DNA from: Adineta ricciae
Taxonomy: Eukaryota; Rotifera; Eurotatoria; Adinetida; Adinetidae
DNA: 64,000 nucleotides
Direction: 5' to 3'
Assembly (NCBI GenBank): GCA_905250025.1
Contig: CAJNOJ010000199.1
Location: 124,001-188,000 of the forward strand
Positions 32,440-44,742 of this stretch are shown here, in pieces; position 1 is the first letter of the stretch; each line of letters starts with the position of its first letter. A program made the translations under genes and the position numbers. Under the pieces are notes generated by a model. The model saw only the letters and a list, made by a program, of their open reading frames with translations, had not been told where the DNA came from and did no database searches.

Positions 32440-35400
32440 TCATAGAAAACATGATCTTATTCGGGTTTGAATTTGTGTACTTCTCTTTTGAAATTCGCCC
32501 ATATAGAGTTTGGATGGCATAACAAATATAATGAAAGTAAGCAGAGGAGGAATACATGAAATAAAATATCCAATTAAAGGTAGCCAAGCATCATAAGATG
32601 AATTCATACAAGCCGCTATAAATGAGAGAATTAAACGTGGAAACGCTAAGAGAACTAAAGCAAGAGGTGCAATAAGTAGATGAAGATGGTCTCGAATTTG
32701 TTCTTTTAAAATTTGTCGATATGTGATTTTTTTTTGAGCTTTTTTTCGTTTTTGACTCGTGAAAAAAATAATAACCAAAGCTGATATTAAATTAAGAGCA
32801 AATGGAACAAAAAAATGAATTAAATTTATAATTGAATTAAATATACGAAATTTTGATGAATAACTTGCAATACACCAAATACGCTTCTCATTATCTTCTA
32901 CTGCATCATCATCATTATCATGTAATATTCGTCGATGTATAGGATCATGTATTGCTGTAGTAATTGTCCAAAAAAGAAGTAGGATTATTATATATTTTGC
33001 CATTCGTTGACTTTTTTCCTTATTAAAACGAACACCTTGAAATGCTGTTAAAGCTCGTTCAGATGCAACACATGTATTTAAATATTGATCCATACAAAGA
33101 CCAACGCGAAGAAAAAAATCTAATGTATAACATTGAATATTTAAAAATATTGAATTCGTCACATAGGTCATTTGTGCATGGACGAAAATACTAAATTTTA
33201 ATAAGAATATAATTATGGTGAATAAAGTTGTTAATGATGATCCAAGTAGATAAACACCACAACCACTTTTTCGTAATTCACGACTTTGAAAAACCATTAG
33301 AGAAAGAATACCATTGATTATACCTAAAATTGTTATAATCATTGTCAATATTAAACTTAAATTTATAATGAATGGTTGACTTGTTAATTTAGCATAAGGT
33401 TGTATATGGTAACCAAGAATTGCATCAAGTGATAAACCAAATAAATGTGAATTGAATTGGCATCGTCTTCCATGAAAACATTTTGGACAAACACATATTG
33501 AGTTTTTCGGACATTTGAGGCCATCTTGAACGCATTTTCCACCATTTTCACAATCACTTAAATCTTGACAGTTGACTGATGTACGACTATCAAAATTAAA
33601 ACAATTACTCAAACGTTTATTGGTAAAATTATAGCATAGACAAAAATATGTATCATCATAAAAACAATTTAGATCCGGTGCATATTGTTCACATGGAATT
33701 TGAAAATATTTTACACGACGAAATGGATGCAATGAGAGAATTGTTTCGTTCAAGATTTCACGTACATGTCTACAACGATATGATGGCAGAATGATTTGAT
33801 TATATGTTTTTATAGACGAATTGTATGAATCTTGAACAAGAACTAAATAATATTTATCCATTAGTTGAACAAATACAATACTAAAAGCGTTTGACCAATA
33901 AACAGAAACGTCTTTTTGATAAAGAGATACTCTCTGCACAACTGAACTATCAGCTAAAAACCGTTCACTTAAAGCTGGTGGACTCATAAAATGAATAATG
34001 ATCGATTGTGGTAAACTAATATCTTTATGGAATGATAATTTTAAATATGTTCCAGCTTTTTCACAATTGTCTCCACGAAACCCTTTTCGGCATAAACAAT
34101 AATAAGTTTTACTCAATTGTAATTGTTTATCAAGGGGTATACATTGACCGTCATTAAGACACAATTTCTGTTCTTCCGAGCCACATGGATTACTATGAAG
34201 AAAACAACGAGCACCCCATTTATTGATTGGACAAACACATACAGATTGATTATTAGCCGTTACACCAATACATGATGAATTCAATGAACATTGACAAGTA
34301 TGAGGAATTGTACAATATTTTCCATGCCATCCTTGATGACATTGACAAAATGTCCGATTTCCTCCATCATTTATATAATAATAGCAGTGACCATGTTGAC
34401 ATAATTGATCTGAACATCTTTTTATCTGATACGTCTTACTTGGAATAGTCAATTGAACAGCGATGCGATTAATAGGCAAGAAACGATACTTAATTGGAAT
34501 ATAAAAACTTCCACGATATATCAAAGAAATCTTTTCATAAACATCAATATGTATTGAATAATTTTTTGTATAGGAATATGTTGGATGTAATAAATAAATA
34601 TTATATTTGTTTGAACAATCTTTAAAATAAAAGTATGTATTTTGTTCATATGAATAAATTGTTCGTTCATTATTATCGTTATCAATTAACGACACTATAA
34701 AAGTAAATAATACTCGTCGAGAATCAGAATGAACTTTAAATTGTAACGTTAAACTAACACGTTGTCGATCATATTGACATGTTTCACCATAATAACTCGG
34801 TGGACAAAGGCATGCTTCTACTGATGTTTTGTTTTTACTAGCCAATCGAACATGTAAAGGAAGTCCACGATGACAGCGTTGTTCATTTGAACGCGTAATT
34901 GAAAAGGCACGATCATGTTTTATTATCATTGAGGTTGTTTCGATTTGTTCAGTTGAACCTTTCTTTGGAAAATCCATGTGTTCCAGTAGAAAATAAGAGC
35001 CTTGGAGCTCATAATCTTCCTCGAGTCGTGTGCAAATAAAATTATGTTCGTCCGTATAAATTGATTCATATTTATAATCACAAATAGATTCGATTTTGGA
35101 AATATTTTCAAACAGAGAACAAAGTTGTTTATCTTCTCCATTGAGACATCGATTATTTTGCATACATAATTCGTGAGAATATTTACAAGTATCATTTTTG
35201 CAGTAGAAATTTTTCAATGGTACTGATTCTTTCAATCGACATAGTTTTGGTTCATCAGTAGCACCAACACAATCAATTTGACCATCGTTTGCCTTTTCTA
35301 ACGGTAAACATCCTAATTTAAATGTTTCTGGTGAAATACATTGATGGAAATTCAATGGACATTTTATATCTGGATTACAATTGATTTCATCCGCACCATT

Positions 35401-37113
35401 CCAGCAATTCCACTTAGAATTACATCGTGTATAAATATTATTACATTCCCAATAATCACATTCAGTCTCATCTGTTTCATATTGATTATCAATAAGAACA
35501 GGTTCTAAATGTGGATAGCCATCACAAATAAAACGATATGGAATATCATCTTTCTGATCATACCATATGCCTGTTTCATCTGTACATGTATCTATTGAAG
35601 GCGAATTACAATCACAAATACCATTATCAACCAAATGAATTGAAATACATTTTTTACTTATTACACATTTAAACTGTCTTTTCTTACAGGTATCATTAAT
35701 TAATGAACAATCTTCATCATCATGATTATTACAATCAACAATACCATCACATAATTGATCAATAGAAATACATTTTGATGAATTCAAACATTGATACATT
35801 TTAGAATTATCACATATTGCTGAATTATTATAAAACATTGTATTACATTGATAAAGTTGTTTATATATTTCGTCAATATAATATGTCATTTTTGAATTAA
35901 TGTGTTCAGTAATAAAGAATATCGGAAAATCTTCAGGTTTTCGACATGTAAGATTATTAAATGAAATCACTGTTCGATTTGATAAAAAACCATCACAATA
36001 TCGTTTATCATAACAGATATAATGAGGTGTAAACATATCATTTGATTTCAAAATAACTTTATCATAAAGAAAATAAATATGTGTATATGCAATAGGTGTT
36101 GCTGGTATTAGAAATTGTTGTGGACATGTCATATTGATGATATCAAGAAATGATATATTAAAAGGCTTTTCATCACATGCTGGATCAGATTGTTTTATAA
36201 TATCGTAATGGCACTTGAATGCTAACCAACAATCATCGGTTATTGAACTTGGTGTTTCAATAAATATTTCTGCTGTTAATAACTCCATATTTCTTAATAT
36301 AGTTGAACGTGCATGTTTATATCGAATATATTGTATATCTTCGTTATAAAACGTTGGATCAGACGTAATAGGTTTGATTAGAATGAATTTATCAGTATAA
36401 TATCTATCAGATGCATCAAGACACTCAATATGATCATAGGAATAGTCTTGAAAAAAGTCCATCGGAATACATTGACCATTTTTACATTGATATTCATTCT
36501 CATTACACACATTAAAGTTAAGTTCCCAACAATATTTTTCGTCAATGCCTTCATTGAAACAATCAACGATACCATCACATATCTCATACCAACCAAGACA
36601 TAGCGATGATAAACCACGATCACATTTTAAATCTGTATAACACGTGCGAGTTGTTGCTCGGTATTTGTTCTTATAGTATTCATAAACTAATTCACTTAAT
36701 AGATTATGAGAAAATCGATATGTATCTAATGAATATTGACATTTTGGTCCAAAATAAGGTAATGCACATTTATAAAATATTGTAGATGGTTCTTTGATTT
36801 CGTTCAATTTCATTGAACGTTGATTATAATATTCTTGGTAATCTTCAATAAGTTTCATCGACGCTGACCAGAAATACAATTCTTCACTAGTAACACCTTG
36901 TTCATAAAGTGCAGCAAAAGTAAATTTTTGATCGTATTCATTTTCGACAACTTGCCATTTTGATGGCCATACAGTTAAACAATATGAAATTGTTTGATAT
37001 AATCTAAGATTTGTTTCACTACTGGATGATACATAGAGACAATCATGTTGTAATGTAGTATAAACTTCATTCTCATTTATCCAATCGGTATGATGAAGAT
37101 TAAAATGAGGAAG
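32440..37113 (-). CDS. Giant LDLa/EGF receptor with 7TM tail (haplotype A, 5' end cut)
   Basis: A long single-exon frame cut at its 5' end by the n at 37114; the missing start is at 58871-59237. The ectodomain contains about six or seven LDL-receptor class A repeats, with Cys spacing and acidic DGxxDC/DExxC calcium sites (CNENEYQCKNGQCIP, LCDGIVDCNNHDDEDC, CWNGADEINC). A beta-rich region follows (RVSLTLQFKVHSDSRRVLF), then EGF-like repeats (CQHGHCYYYIN..CQCHQGWHGKYC, CLNDGQCIP..CLCRKGFRGDNC, CENGGKCVQ..CVCPKCFHGRRC). The last 320 residues hold seven TM helices. There is a SER triplet at the DRY position (VASERALTAF) and a PSKLY end to TM7 in place of NPxxY. This LDLa/EGF-7TM architecture is lineage-expanded in bdelloids; ligand and signalling are unknown. 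Confidence 0.85.
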   Translation of the reverse strand, partial: LPHFNLHHTDWINENEVYTTLQHDCLYVSSSSETNLRLYQTISYCLTVWPSKWQVVENEYDQKFTFAALYEQGVTSEELYFWSASMKLIEDYQEYYNQRSMKLNEIKEPSTIFYKCALPYFGPKCQYSLDTYRFSHNLLSELVYEYYKNKYRATTRTCYTDLKCDRGLSSLCLGWYEICDGIVDCFNEGIDEKYCWELNFNVCNENEYQCKNGQCIPMDFFQDYSYDHIECLDASDRYYTDKFILIKPITSDPTFYNEDIQYIRYKHARSTILRNMELLTAEIFIETPSSITDDCWLAFKCHYDIIKQSDPACDEKPFNISFLDIINMTCPQQFLIPATPIAYTHIYFLYDKVILKSNDMFTPHYICYDKRYCDGFLSNRTVISFNNLTCRKPEDFPIFFITEHINSKMTYYIDEIYKQLYQCNTMFYNNSAICDNSKMYQCLNSSKCISIDQLCDGIVDCNNHDDEDCSLINDTCKKRQFKCVISKKCISIHLVDNGICDCNSPSIDTCTDETGIWYDQKDDIPYRFICDGYPHLEPVLIDNQYETDETECDYWECNNIYTRCNSKWNCWNGADEINCNPDIKCPLNFHQCISPETFKLGCLPLEKANDGQIDCVGATDEPKLCRLKESVPLKNFYCKNDTCKYSHELCMQNNRCLNGEDKQLCSLFENISKIESICDYKYESIYTDEHNFICTRLEEDYELQGSYFLLEHMDFPKKGSTEQIETTSMIIKHDRAFSITRSNEQRCHRGLPLHVRLASKNKTSVEACLCPPSYYGETCQYDRQRVSLTLQFKVHSDSRRVLFTFIVSLIDNDNNERTIYSYEQNTYFYFKDCSNKYNIYLLHPTYSYTKNYSIHIDVYEKISLIYRGSFYIPIKYRFLPINRIAVQLTIPSKTYQIKRCSDQLCQHGHCYYYINDGGNRTFCQCHQGWHGKYCTIPHTCQCSLNSSCIGVTANNQSVCVCPINKWGARCFLHSNPCGSEEQKLCLNDGQCIPLDKQLQLSKTYYCLCRKGFRGDNCEKAGTYLKLSFHKDISLPQSIIIHFMSPPALSERFLADSSVVQRVSLYQKDVSVYWSNAFSIVFVQLMDKYYLVLVQDSYNSSIKTYNQIILPSYRCRHVREILNETILSLHPFRRVKYFQIPCEQYAPDLNCFYDDTYFCLCYNFTNKRLSNCFNFDSRTSVNCQDLSDCENGGKCVQDGLKCPKNSICVCPKCFHGRRCQFNSHLFGLSLDAILGYHIQPYAKLTSQPFIINLSLILTMIITILGIINGILSLMVFQSRELRKSGCGVYLLGSSLTTLFTIIIFLLKFSIFVHAQMTYVTNSIFLNIQCYTLDFFLRVGLCMDQYLNTCVASERALTAFQGVRFNKEKSQRMAKYIIILLLFWTITTAIHDPIHRRILHDNDDDAVEDNEKRIWCIASYSSKFRIFNSIINLIHFFVPFALNLISALVIIFFTSQKRKKAQKKITYRQILKEQIRDHLHLLIAPLALVLLAFPRLILSFIAACMNSSYDAWLPLIGYFISCIPPLLTFIIFVMPSKLYMGEFQKRSTQIQTRIRSCFL

Positions 37114-37114
37114 N
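37114..37114. other. Contig join, haplotype A to B
   Basis: A single n. The left side is the 5' part of the haplotype A receptor gene; the right side is the 5' half of the haplotype B SLC49A3-like gene (A equivalent 22115). The true continuation of the left side is 58871 onward, because 36798-37113 equals 58871-59186 including haplotype-specific bases. Confidence 0.9.
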
Positions 37115-37607
37115 CTAACGGATTCGCCATCGAGCAGATCGCTGTGGCGATATCACGTTGCGATGGAGCAAACCAACGTGCAGCGAATAAAGCAGTCGAA
37201 TTCAAAAAGAATGGTGCGGCTAACGCAGGAAAGATTTGACCGACGAGTAATGCTGCATAACCATATTCTGGAGTGATCAACGACAACAAACGAATGAAAA
37301 TACCAAGATTTAACAATCCGCCGATGATCATCGTCATTCGCATGGACAGTTTTCTAGATAACCAGATGGAAATGATCGTACCGACTGGATAGAGAAACAA
37401 AAAAACGATTGCTAAGGTGTTGACTTGGGTGGATGTGATGTGGAAGAATGTCGATGTTTGCGATTCGATCGGAGCGAATGTCATTCCGCTGATTGCATTG
37501 GTGAATGTGGATAAAATGTAAACAATTAATTGAATCCATCGAATTTTATACACACGATATTGGGTGATCTCATTGAGTAACACAGTCGATTCGGTTCTCT
37601 CGGGCAT
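37115..37607 (-). CDS. SLC49A3-like transporter, N-terminal part (haplotype B)
   Basis: The first 164 residues or so of the B allele, from ATG 37607 to SMANPL at the contig edge. It covers about the first four to five TM helices. The C-terminal part is at 13338-13801. It differs from A at a few residues, for example ASLNEI to VLLNEI and RKMSMRM to RKLSMRM. Confidence 0.85.
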
Positions 37608-38983
37608 TTTCAAAATATGTTTGTGTAATATTTAACAACGGTTATCACAGTTCTTATCTAACCTCGTGCAGGTAACAACATAAGAAGAGAAAATGAAACT
37701 AGAACGAAAGCATCAACCAAGTTACCTGTTGTAGTAGTTAAGATAATCAGATATTGAAAAAGGATCTACTGCGGCAAAGTTTCTATTGAAAAGTCCTAAA
37801 ATTACAAAAAATTGAGCACAACTCCCTGATGTTCTATGTGAAGAAAATGTGATGGTATCTCTATCAACGAAAATTCCAGTCGATGTTTTTCACTCCGTCT
37901 TGATTAAAACAATCGAGTTTGACCAAGTTCTTTGTCATCGTACATAATTAACTGATGATGCTCTTTAAAGTAGACCGTATATTCTTTGAAAATTGTGACT
38001 AAAACCGAGAACGACAGTCGAGGATTCTCAATTTGTACTCAGAAATTTCTCAAATAACTCCACGGCATTCAGGCCACAGAAACCAAACTGGTCAACATAT
38101 TTATGCAAATGTTCTACTAGTTTAGTATTGAATTGATTCGTTCCAAGTTTTTCTCCTAGATTTGTAATGGTTTGGTATAAATTCGTTCGAATACGTAAAT
38201 TTCAGTTATTTGTGATGATGTGAGCTAGTTTCCGACAGATTCTCTCGCTTTCTATTCGTTTCGCACACACTGATTTGAATATTTACCTACATTCCCTCAA
38301 TAATTTCATCTGTTACTTGTATCTCTTTGGTATTTCTCAACAACAAAAGTGAATACAGACGACAACACTCATTTTCATGCTCAATCCTACTGATTATATA
38401 CTACGAATTTCCAGATTTGTCTCATTGTTTCGAGTAAAATATTCAATAATTTGAAATGCACTGGATCTGATATGAAGAGTTTCACACGTATTTCCTCAAA
38501 TGAATTCCTTCGCTGCATTTTCTCCTATCTCTAACCAGAGTCTTAGACACATATCTTCGGATATTCTAATTTCTCTCTACAATCGCATTTTATAATCTAT
38601 TGATAACTTGATTATTATCCGCTTATCCTCCAGCTAAATAAACGTACTGATAAACATCTTCGTTTTCGTGTTCGAGCGTCCACGGAAAAATTTAAAAGCA
38701 GACACCACTGATCGGTGCGGACTCTTCATGATATTTGGGGATATATCGTTGAAGATCGCGATGAAATGTAAATTGATTGCAGTCTTTGAGGAGCGTCGTC
38801 TTCCACAGATTCAAAAGACAAGTTTAACTTTACGTACTGTGAAAAACATCCTTGTGAAAAATGGGAAAATTCCTTTTTATGCATACAGTTGAAAGAAAAG
38901 AGAGCCGTTTTATAGAGGGTGTCAATGTGGATAAAGCAAATCCTCTTGTTCATTATATATCCACACCCACCCTCAAGATGGAA
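37608..38983. other. Intergenic with a haplotype-specific 390-nt segment (B)
   Basis: The counterpart of 22608-23662. B contains about 390 nt (38268-38660) absent from A, flanked by the short direct repeat ttcgttt. No coding frame or transposon hallmark is visible in it. A telomere-like tract lies at 38960-38974. Confidence 0.45.
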
Positions 38984-40648
38984 TTAATAACGCGGTCGCC
39001 CATACGCTAACGTACAATTCAATGCGTTGTCATCAAATTCTTGAGGATTGTTTTTAAATTCTTCAGCAAGCGCACGATTCAAAGATCGCCTATAGCTGGG
39101 AATTGTGTCAATAGTACGAGTGACGGCTTCAATCAGGGTCGCAAGAGTCACAGATGGTGCCCAGCTTTCGCCAGGCAATGAATGTTGAAAACAACAACAC
39201 GAATACCCATCATTGTCAATGTTTGGATGATAGATAGGGTTGCAAAAGACTGTTTCAGGAAGCTGAAAGGGATATGCTGATGATAGTGTGATTTCGATTA
39301 GAAATGACGCATGACAATACGGCTCAGTTTGTGGTAAAATTCGACCTTGAATGACAATGGCATCCTTTGCATGACGCCGCGTCGTTGCTGCTGTACCGTT
39401 GAAACGTGGAAGGGGCTCGCCACAACGTAGCGAAAATCCTGGAAAACAATCGAGTATAAATTTGTTTTCGGCTTCTAGTTGTTCAATTTTCTTAAGTTCC
39501 ATTTGTAGGCGTTTCTGAAGTAAGCCACCAGTTTCTACAAAAAAAAAGTCATTTGTATATAACATATAGTTTGAATCAAAACTGCTGTAAGCAGTCACCA
39601 TCGAAGCAGCTAGTTTTACCATATAAATGACAAAAACATGTTCTCAGTTTCTAAACTACTAGTTATTGTCTAAATTTACCCTCACCCTCAAGAATGTTAT
39701 TATAGATGTTATGATCTGTTGATGAAACTCAAAATTAAATGCTGTCCTGCTTCATTTCTCATATATGACAATTCCAAGGCAACAAAAGAAGCTTACTTTT
39801 CGACAGATTAATCAATGTAGAGCCAGCACCTGTGAATGGTTTTAGATTGGGGCACAAAAGCAGAAGTTTTTGATGATCGTCAGCCGTTTTCATATTTAGA
39901 TGCAGATAGCGAAGAATAGGTGAGCCTGTCCAGGTTTCATTGTACTCAAAATGTCCGAGACGAACTGCTGTACACATTCGAAGTTGAGGAAAACCATTTG
40001 AAAGTATTACTTGAAACAAATCATTTACTGTTCGTTTGTTACTCTGGTCCGGAGTATGAAATACTACATGTACAAACAAAATTAAGTGAAAGAGGATGAC
40101 ACACTAAAGAGAGGAAAGAGTTGTTCACTTTCCTGAGAACGCGAACGATGGTAACTGACTCGACTTTCGATCCCTGTACACTTTATTCATATCGAGCTTT
40201 CCGAAATTAAATGATTTCGAAGTAAATATCTCACTGATAGATCATTTATTTAAGACATCTGCGACTCACCAGAATAAAGATGCAAAATTTCCAGCTTGGG
40301 AAAGTACTGCGGACGAATATTGTTGAGTTGAGCAAGTGTGCCATATTTTAGTGTAAGGGAACGTAGATTGATCAAAGAGGTGAAATCAACCGTTTTAGCA
40401 TGAATAAGAACTAGGCGAACAATTGAGGCAGGAAAAGAATGTACATAGTTAATCGCATCAGTGTCATCATATTTCAACACATGACTCACAGTGATCATCG
40501 ACTGAATGATTGAATTGATGCGAGAGTTAAGATTGGAAAAGGTTTTAAATAGCTCGGAGGATGACAAGAAAGTAAAGATTTCAGTAAAAATTTCAACTGG
40601 TAAATATTCCAGCGACATAGGAAGTGTACTCTGATCACTCATGATCAT
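38984..40648 (-). CDS. Predicted F-box-LRR-E2 fusion (haplotype B)
   Basis: The allele of 23663-25286, with identical exon lengths: 40648-40270 (379 nt), 40063-39797 (267 nt) and 39534-38984 (551 nt). The splice sites and phase-1 joints are the same. The F-box reads SLEYLPVEIFTEIFTFLSSS. The UBC part keeps the candidate catalytic Cys (NIDNDGYSC) and has the canonical HPN (IYHPNID) where A has HPD. Conservation of all three exon lengths and phases in both copies is the main support for a single spliced gene. Confidence 0.6.
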
Positions 40649-41884
40649 GAAACTTTTAAAATTGCACGGTGCGTTCTGATTCTTCTTCTTTAAAAAGCGT
40701 TCTGATGTATAGTTATAAATTCTTCTCAACAGCGGCTTATGTTGGTTTTCTCTAAGCAGTATTGCATGATATACAAAGATAAGAAATGAAATTTCTTTGT
40801 AATTTATGACGATATTATTTGTTGCGAACAAAAACACATACGCTGCTACAGAACCATATATACATATGACTCATCAGAAAATACCATGACATTTTCTCCT
40901 GTAAACAAGTAAAACTACGCGTGTAGAAACAGAACCGAAGAAGAAAAGTAAAGAAACGAAAGAAAAATGGACGTATATACGGATGATACATGACAAAATA
41001 CTGCAGATGAAATCATTGGTACGAGTAAATAAATATCTCACGTAAGGAGCTTCACGAAAAGATGAAATATTTTGGAATTGTCCAACAAAATGACGATAAA
41101 GAGAATGGTTGTGAATAAAGGAATTCTCCTCCCCATTATACATATACTCTTTCACTTTCACATAAGAACGGAGAATGGGAAAAAAAGAATGAAAATGGGA
41201 GAAAGAGTGGGAAATATATGACTAGAAAAATCGCATCCGTAGGACACTAGACAGTCTCCTAGAAAATTTATCACAGAAAAACTTCGTTTCACTTAGAGAA
41301 AAATTTAATTTCAACGTCGCCTAGAATCTGTATCACACGTATGTTTTATATTAAAGATAGATCCTTAGAAACCACATACTGTCATGAGTATTCTTCTGGA
41401 GAATAACTAAATTAGAAGTCTTAACAATCAAACTAATTGAAAATGAGTTAAGGAATATCACTGACTATTTTACACAACAAATTGATCTTTATTAGTTAGA
41501 TCTGTATTGACTCTGAAATCTCCAATCATATTTATTTTAGTCCATATATTTATCACTGGCAAAGAGTATGAATATAATTACGATTCCATACAAAAGAAGT
41601 GTTCCCTACGCAAATTTCCTCCTGTATGATCACATGGTCATTGTTAACGGCTTTAGAAAACACCGTTGATGTTCAGATTAGCGAGGTTTTACTGTCCATG
41701 ACATTTCTTTTGCTTGTGCTGTTAATGATAGAGAGAACATTCCAATCAATTTTCTTTTCTGTTCTGTACTGTTTCTAAATTGAAGAAGGATACCATTGCT
41801 GACGGAGAAACGAAATAAAAAACATTCGAGTAATCACTTTCATTCTCTGTTTTGATAGGTTTGAGCGACATTACGTTCGTTGGT
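40649..41884. promoter_or_regulatory. Divergent intergenic region (B)
   Basis: The counterpart of 25287-26499, between divergent starts at 40648 (-) and 41885 (+). No defined element is seen; ORFs in it are not frame-conserved between copies. Confidence 0.35.
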
Positions 41885-44258
41885 ATGGCGTTTGCTGTTC
41901 CTTCTTCGTCAGGCGTTGAATTATGGTCATGCAAATTTTGCTCATTTTTCAATACGGTTTCAATTTCTTCAATTTGTCATATGTGTCAAAAAGACAATGG
42001 TGTGACTGTAACTAAAAACAGTACGGTTTGGTCATGTTGTACAAACGATCGAAGTAATCAAACCAATCAAGTTCGTCAGATCCAGATGTAGTTTTCAGGT
42101 ATTGACTTGTATTTCTTTTAATCAAAATTTAGATTGCGTCTCACGATGGAATATCAGCGCCAATCAAACCAGAGTTGCAGAGATCATTATCCACCAATAT
42201 TTCTTCACTGAGTGCCATAGAACGACAAAAGCAAGATGAAATCGATGCGCAATGTAAGCTTATTGATATTATTCAATACTGTCAAGAGGTAATACCACTA
42301 TTGATCAAATAATAAAATGTATTATTAATCCTTCTCTTCAGAACCGTATTCATTTCGTCGATGATCAATTTTTACCATCGAATCGTTCAATAGGTGCTGA
42401 ACCACCGATTGCATCTGTTTCTCAATGGTTACGAATTCGCGAAATATCATCAGACAATAATAATTCAAAGGAACTATGGACAGTTATGTCAAATCCACAT
42501 CCAAATGATATTGCACAAGGCTATTTAGGAGATTGCTGGCTTATGGCTGCACTAGCACTTATTACTGAGAGACCAGATATACTTTCTCATATTCTTCTTA
42601 CACCAATAATAAATGAAGAAGGTGTGTACTTAGTGCGTATATGTCACAATGGACTGTGGAAAATAGTACTGATTGATGACTGCTTCCCGTGCACTAAAAA
42701 TAAGCGACTTGTATTTGCAAAGGTTAGATCATTATACCAATTGTAATCCTTTATCATCTTTGAGCTTTTAGGCTAGACACCGACAGCTTTTTGTTCCATT
42801 GATTGAGAAAGCATGCGCAAAAATATGGGGTTCTTACAACAAGCTGACTGGTGGTTTCATGTATGAAGCATTACATCTCCTAACAGGTGCTCCTTCTGAG
42901 AAAATACAATTAAATGTGACAGCAAATGACGATAATGATAATAGGGACTTACTGTGGGCCAAACTAGTTTCGGCATGTGAAGCCAAGTATGTTGATTAAC
43001 TTTGCTTTTTCCACTCCTTTTCAATCAATGTTCATAGTCTTTTGATGGGCGCGTCAACAGGCAATAGCGATCTACCTGCCGAGGAATATCAACGTGTACA
43101 CCTGAGCCGTAATCATGTATTTTCAGTGCTGGCATATCATGATCTATCGTATACAGAACGTTTCCTTCTACTTCGAGATCCTCATGGTAGTTCAAAATAT
43201 ACGGATGATTTTATCTGCCCAGACATACTTCAACAACTTCAGCAGATTAAAACTGCTGAAGCAATAAATGGAACTTTTTGGATGTCCTGGCTGGTATTTC
43301 TAAGATTTTTTGGTTCATTGATTATATGCGCATATCGCGATAATCTCTTTGATGTACGATACGAAGGAAAATTCACTAGACATTCGGCTCAAACAGTGCA
43401 AGCATACTATTTTCATGTCGAAAAGTAAGATCATTGTCAAAACATCTGTTCGTCATTATCTGATTTATATACACAGGTCAACAACAATAACAATGGGCCT
43501 TTTTCATCAGCGCTCCGATCGAGAAAAAGATAACTACCGACACACACAAGCGTTCGTACTTTGTGATATTTTAAACACTGAAATTGGTCAGCGAGAAACT
43601 GTTTTACGTAGTAGTCGAAGTGCATATACTGAGTGGACAGGAACATTATCGTCAGGTGCTTACGTACTTATTCCATTTTCGACTTCCTACTGGCATCGAG
43701 AAACAAACAATGAGGCGGAGGAGGAGGATGAAATTAATTACACAGTAGTGATTCATTCATCAACTAAACTAGACATACTTATTACAGAGGAATCAGGAAA
43801 AGTATTGGCTGATTGTCTTATTGCTAATATCGTACAACATCATCGAATAATAAAAAAGGTAAAGATAGTGATGTGTTTCTTGCAAAGTTTTTTTTTCTCT
43901 GTTTTAGAGTTCCAATTACACTTTATATATTTCCAAAGAGCCTGGTGCCTATTTGATTCCAATTGTTGGTGAGAATACATCCACTGAGCATGCACTTAAT
44001 GTTGATATTGATGTATCTAAATCGTTAAATATTCGCCATTCTCGCAACACATCAATTACATTTGATTCGATTCCATCGCAGCACCGTCAAATTCACCTTC
44101 TAGTCGATTATATCTATAAGAGTGGCGAAAACACACGTTATCGATACACATATTTATGTGCTCATAATGCAGCTGAACGACGACCAACACAACCCAACAT
44201 AAGTAGAGCAGATGATATACATGCTGCACGACCTATATATCATGGAAAGAAATCTTAG
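41885..44258 (+). CDS. Calpain-15/SOL-type protease (haplotype B)
   Basis: The allele of 26500-28868 with the same seven-exon structure. The zinc finger (WSCKFCSFFNTVSISSICHMC), GDCW nucleophile and SRNHVFSVLA histidine segment are retained. LRDPHG replaces LRNPWG here too, so the Asn-to-Asp change is fixed in both copies and is not a sequencing error. Acidic linker length differs (EAEEEDEIN versus EEEEDEIN). All splice borders are intact; the last acceptor is ctgttttag instead of ctgtttcag. Confidence 0.75.
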
Positions 44259-44742
44259 TCTTTGAAAAACCACAGCGCATATTCTCTTTGACATCTATTT
44301 TATCGAGTTCTTCAGGTTTTTTTTATTCACCTACGTATATCGGATGATTTGAGTGTCTATAATTCAACAGTTTTCTCTTTGTGATGGATTTGTCCTTCCG
44401 CGTCACGCAAGGTCGAAGTAGAGAGAAACATTTTGTATCTATCTTTTTCGTTCCTCCTATGTTGGTATATTTCTATTGCATCCATTCTGTAACTTCGTGA
44501 TATTAGCTAAAAAGTTTATCAAGCAAGGTAATTACAGCCAAAATTTTTATAATTGACGCGTTCGTATGTATTTAATGAGATCTTTTTTCTATCGACCGAA
44601 TATTTCAAGGGTGAATCATGTGAAAATTTCGAAGTTCAAGAGAATGTGTCGTTTTCTAATTACAAAACCATTTCAGTTTAGCGTCGATGTCGAAATGAAA
44701 ATGAGAAATTGTGTATTAGTTTTTGAAGATAGTTCATATCAA
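44259..44742. other. Convergent intergenic region (B)
   Basis: The counterpart of 28869-29335, with a small extra segment near 44302-44322. Nothing recognised. Confidence 0.4.
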
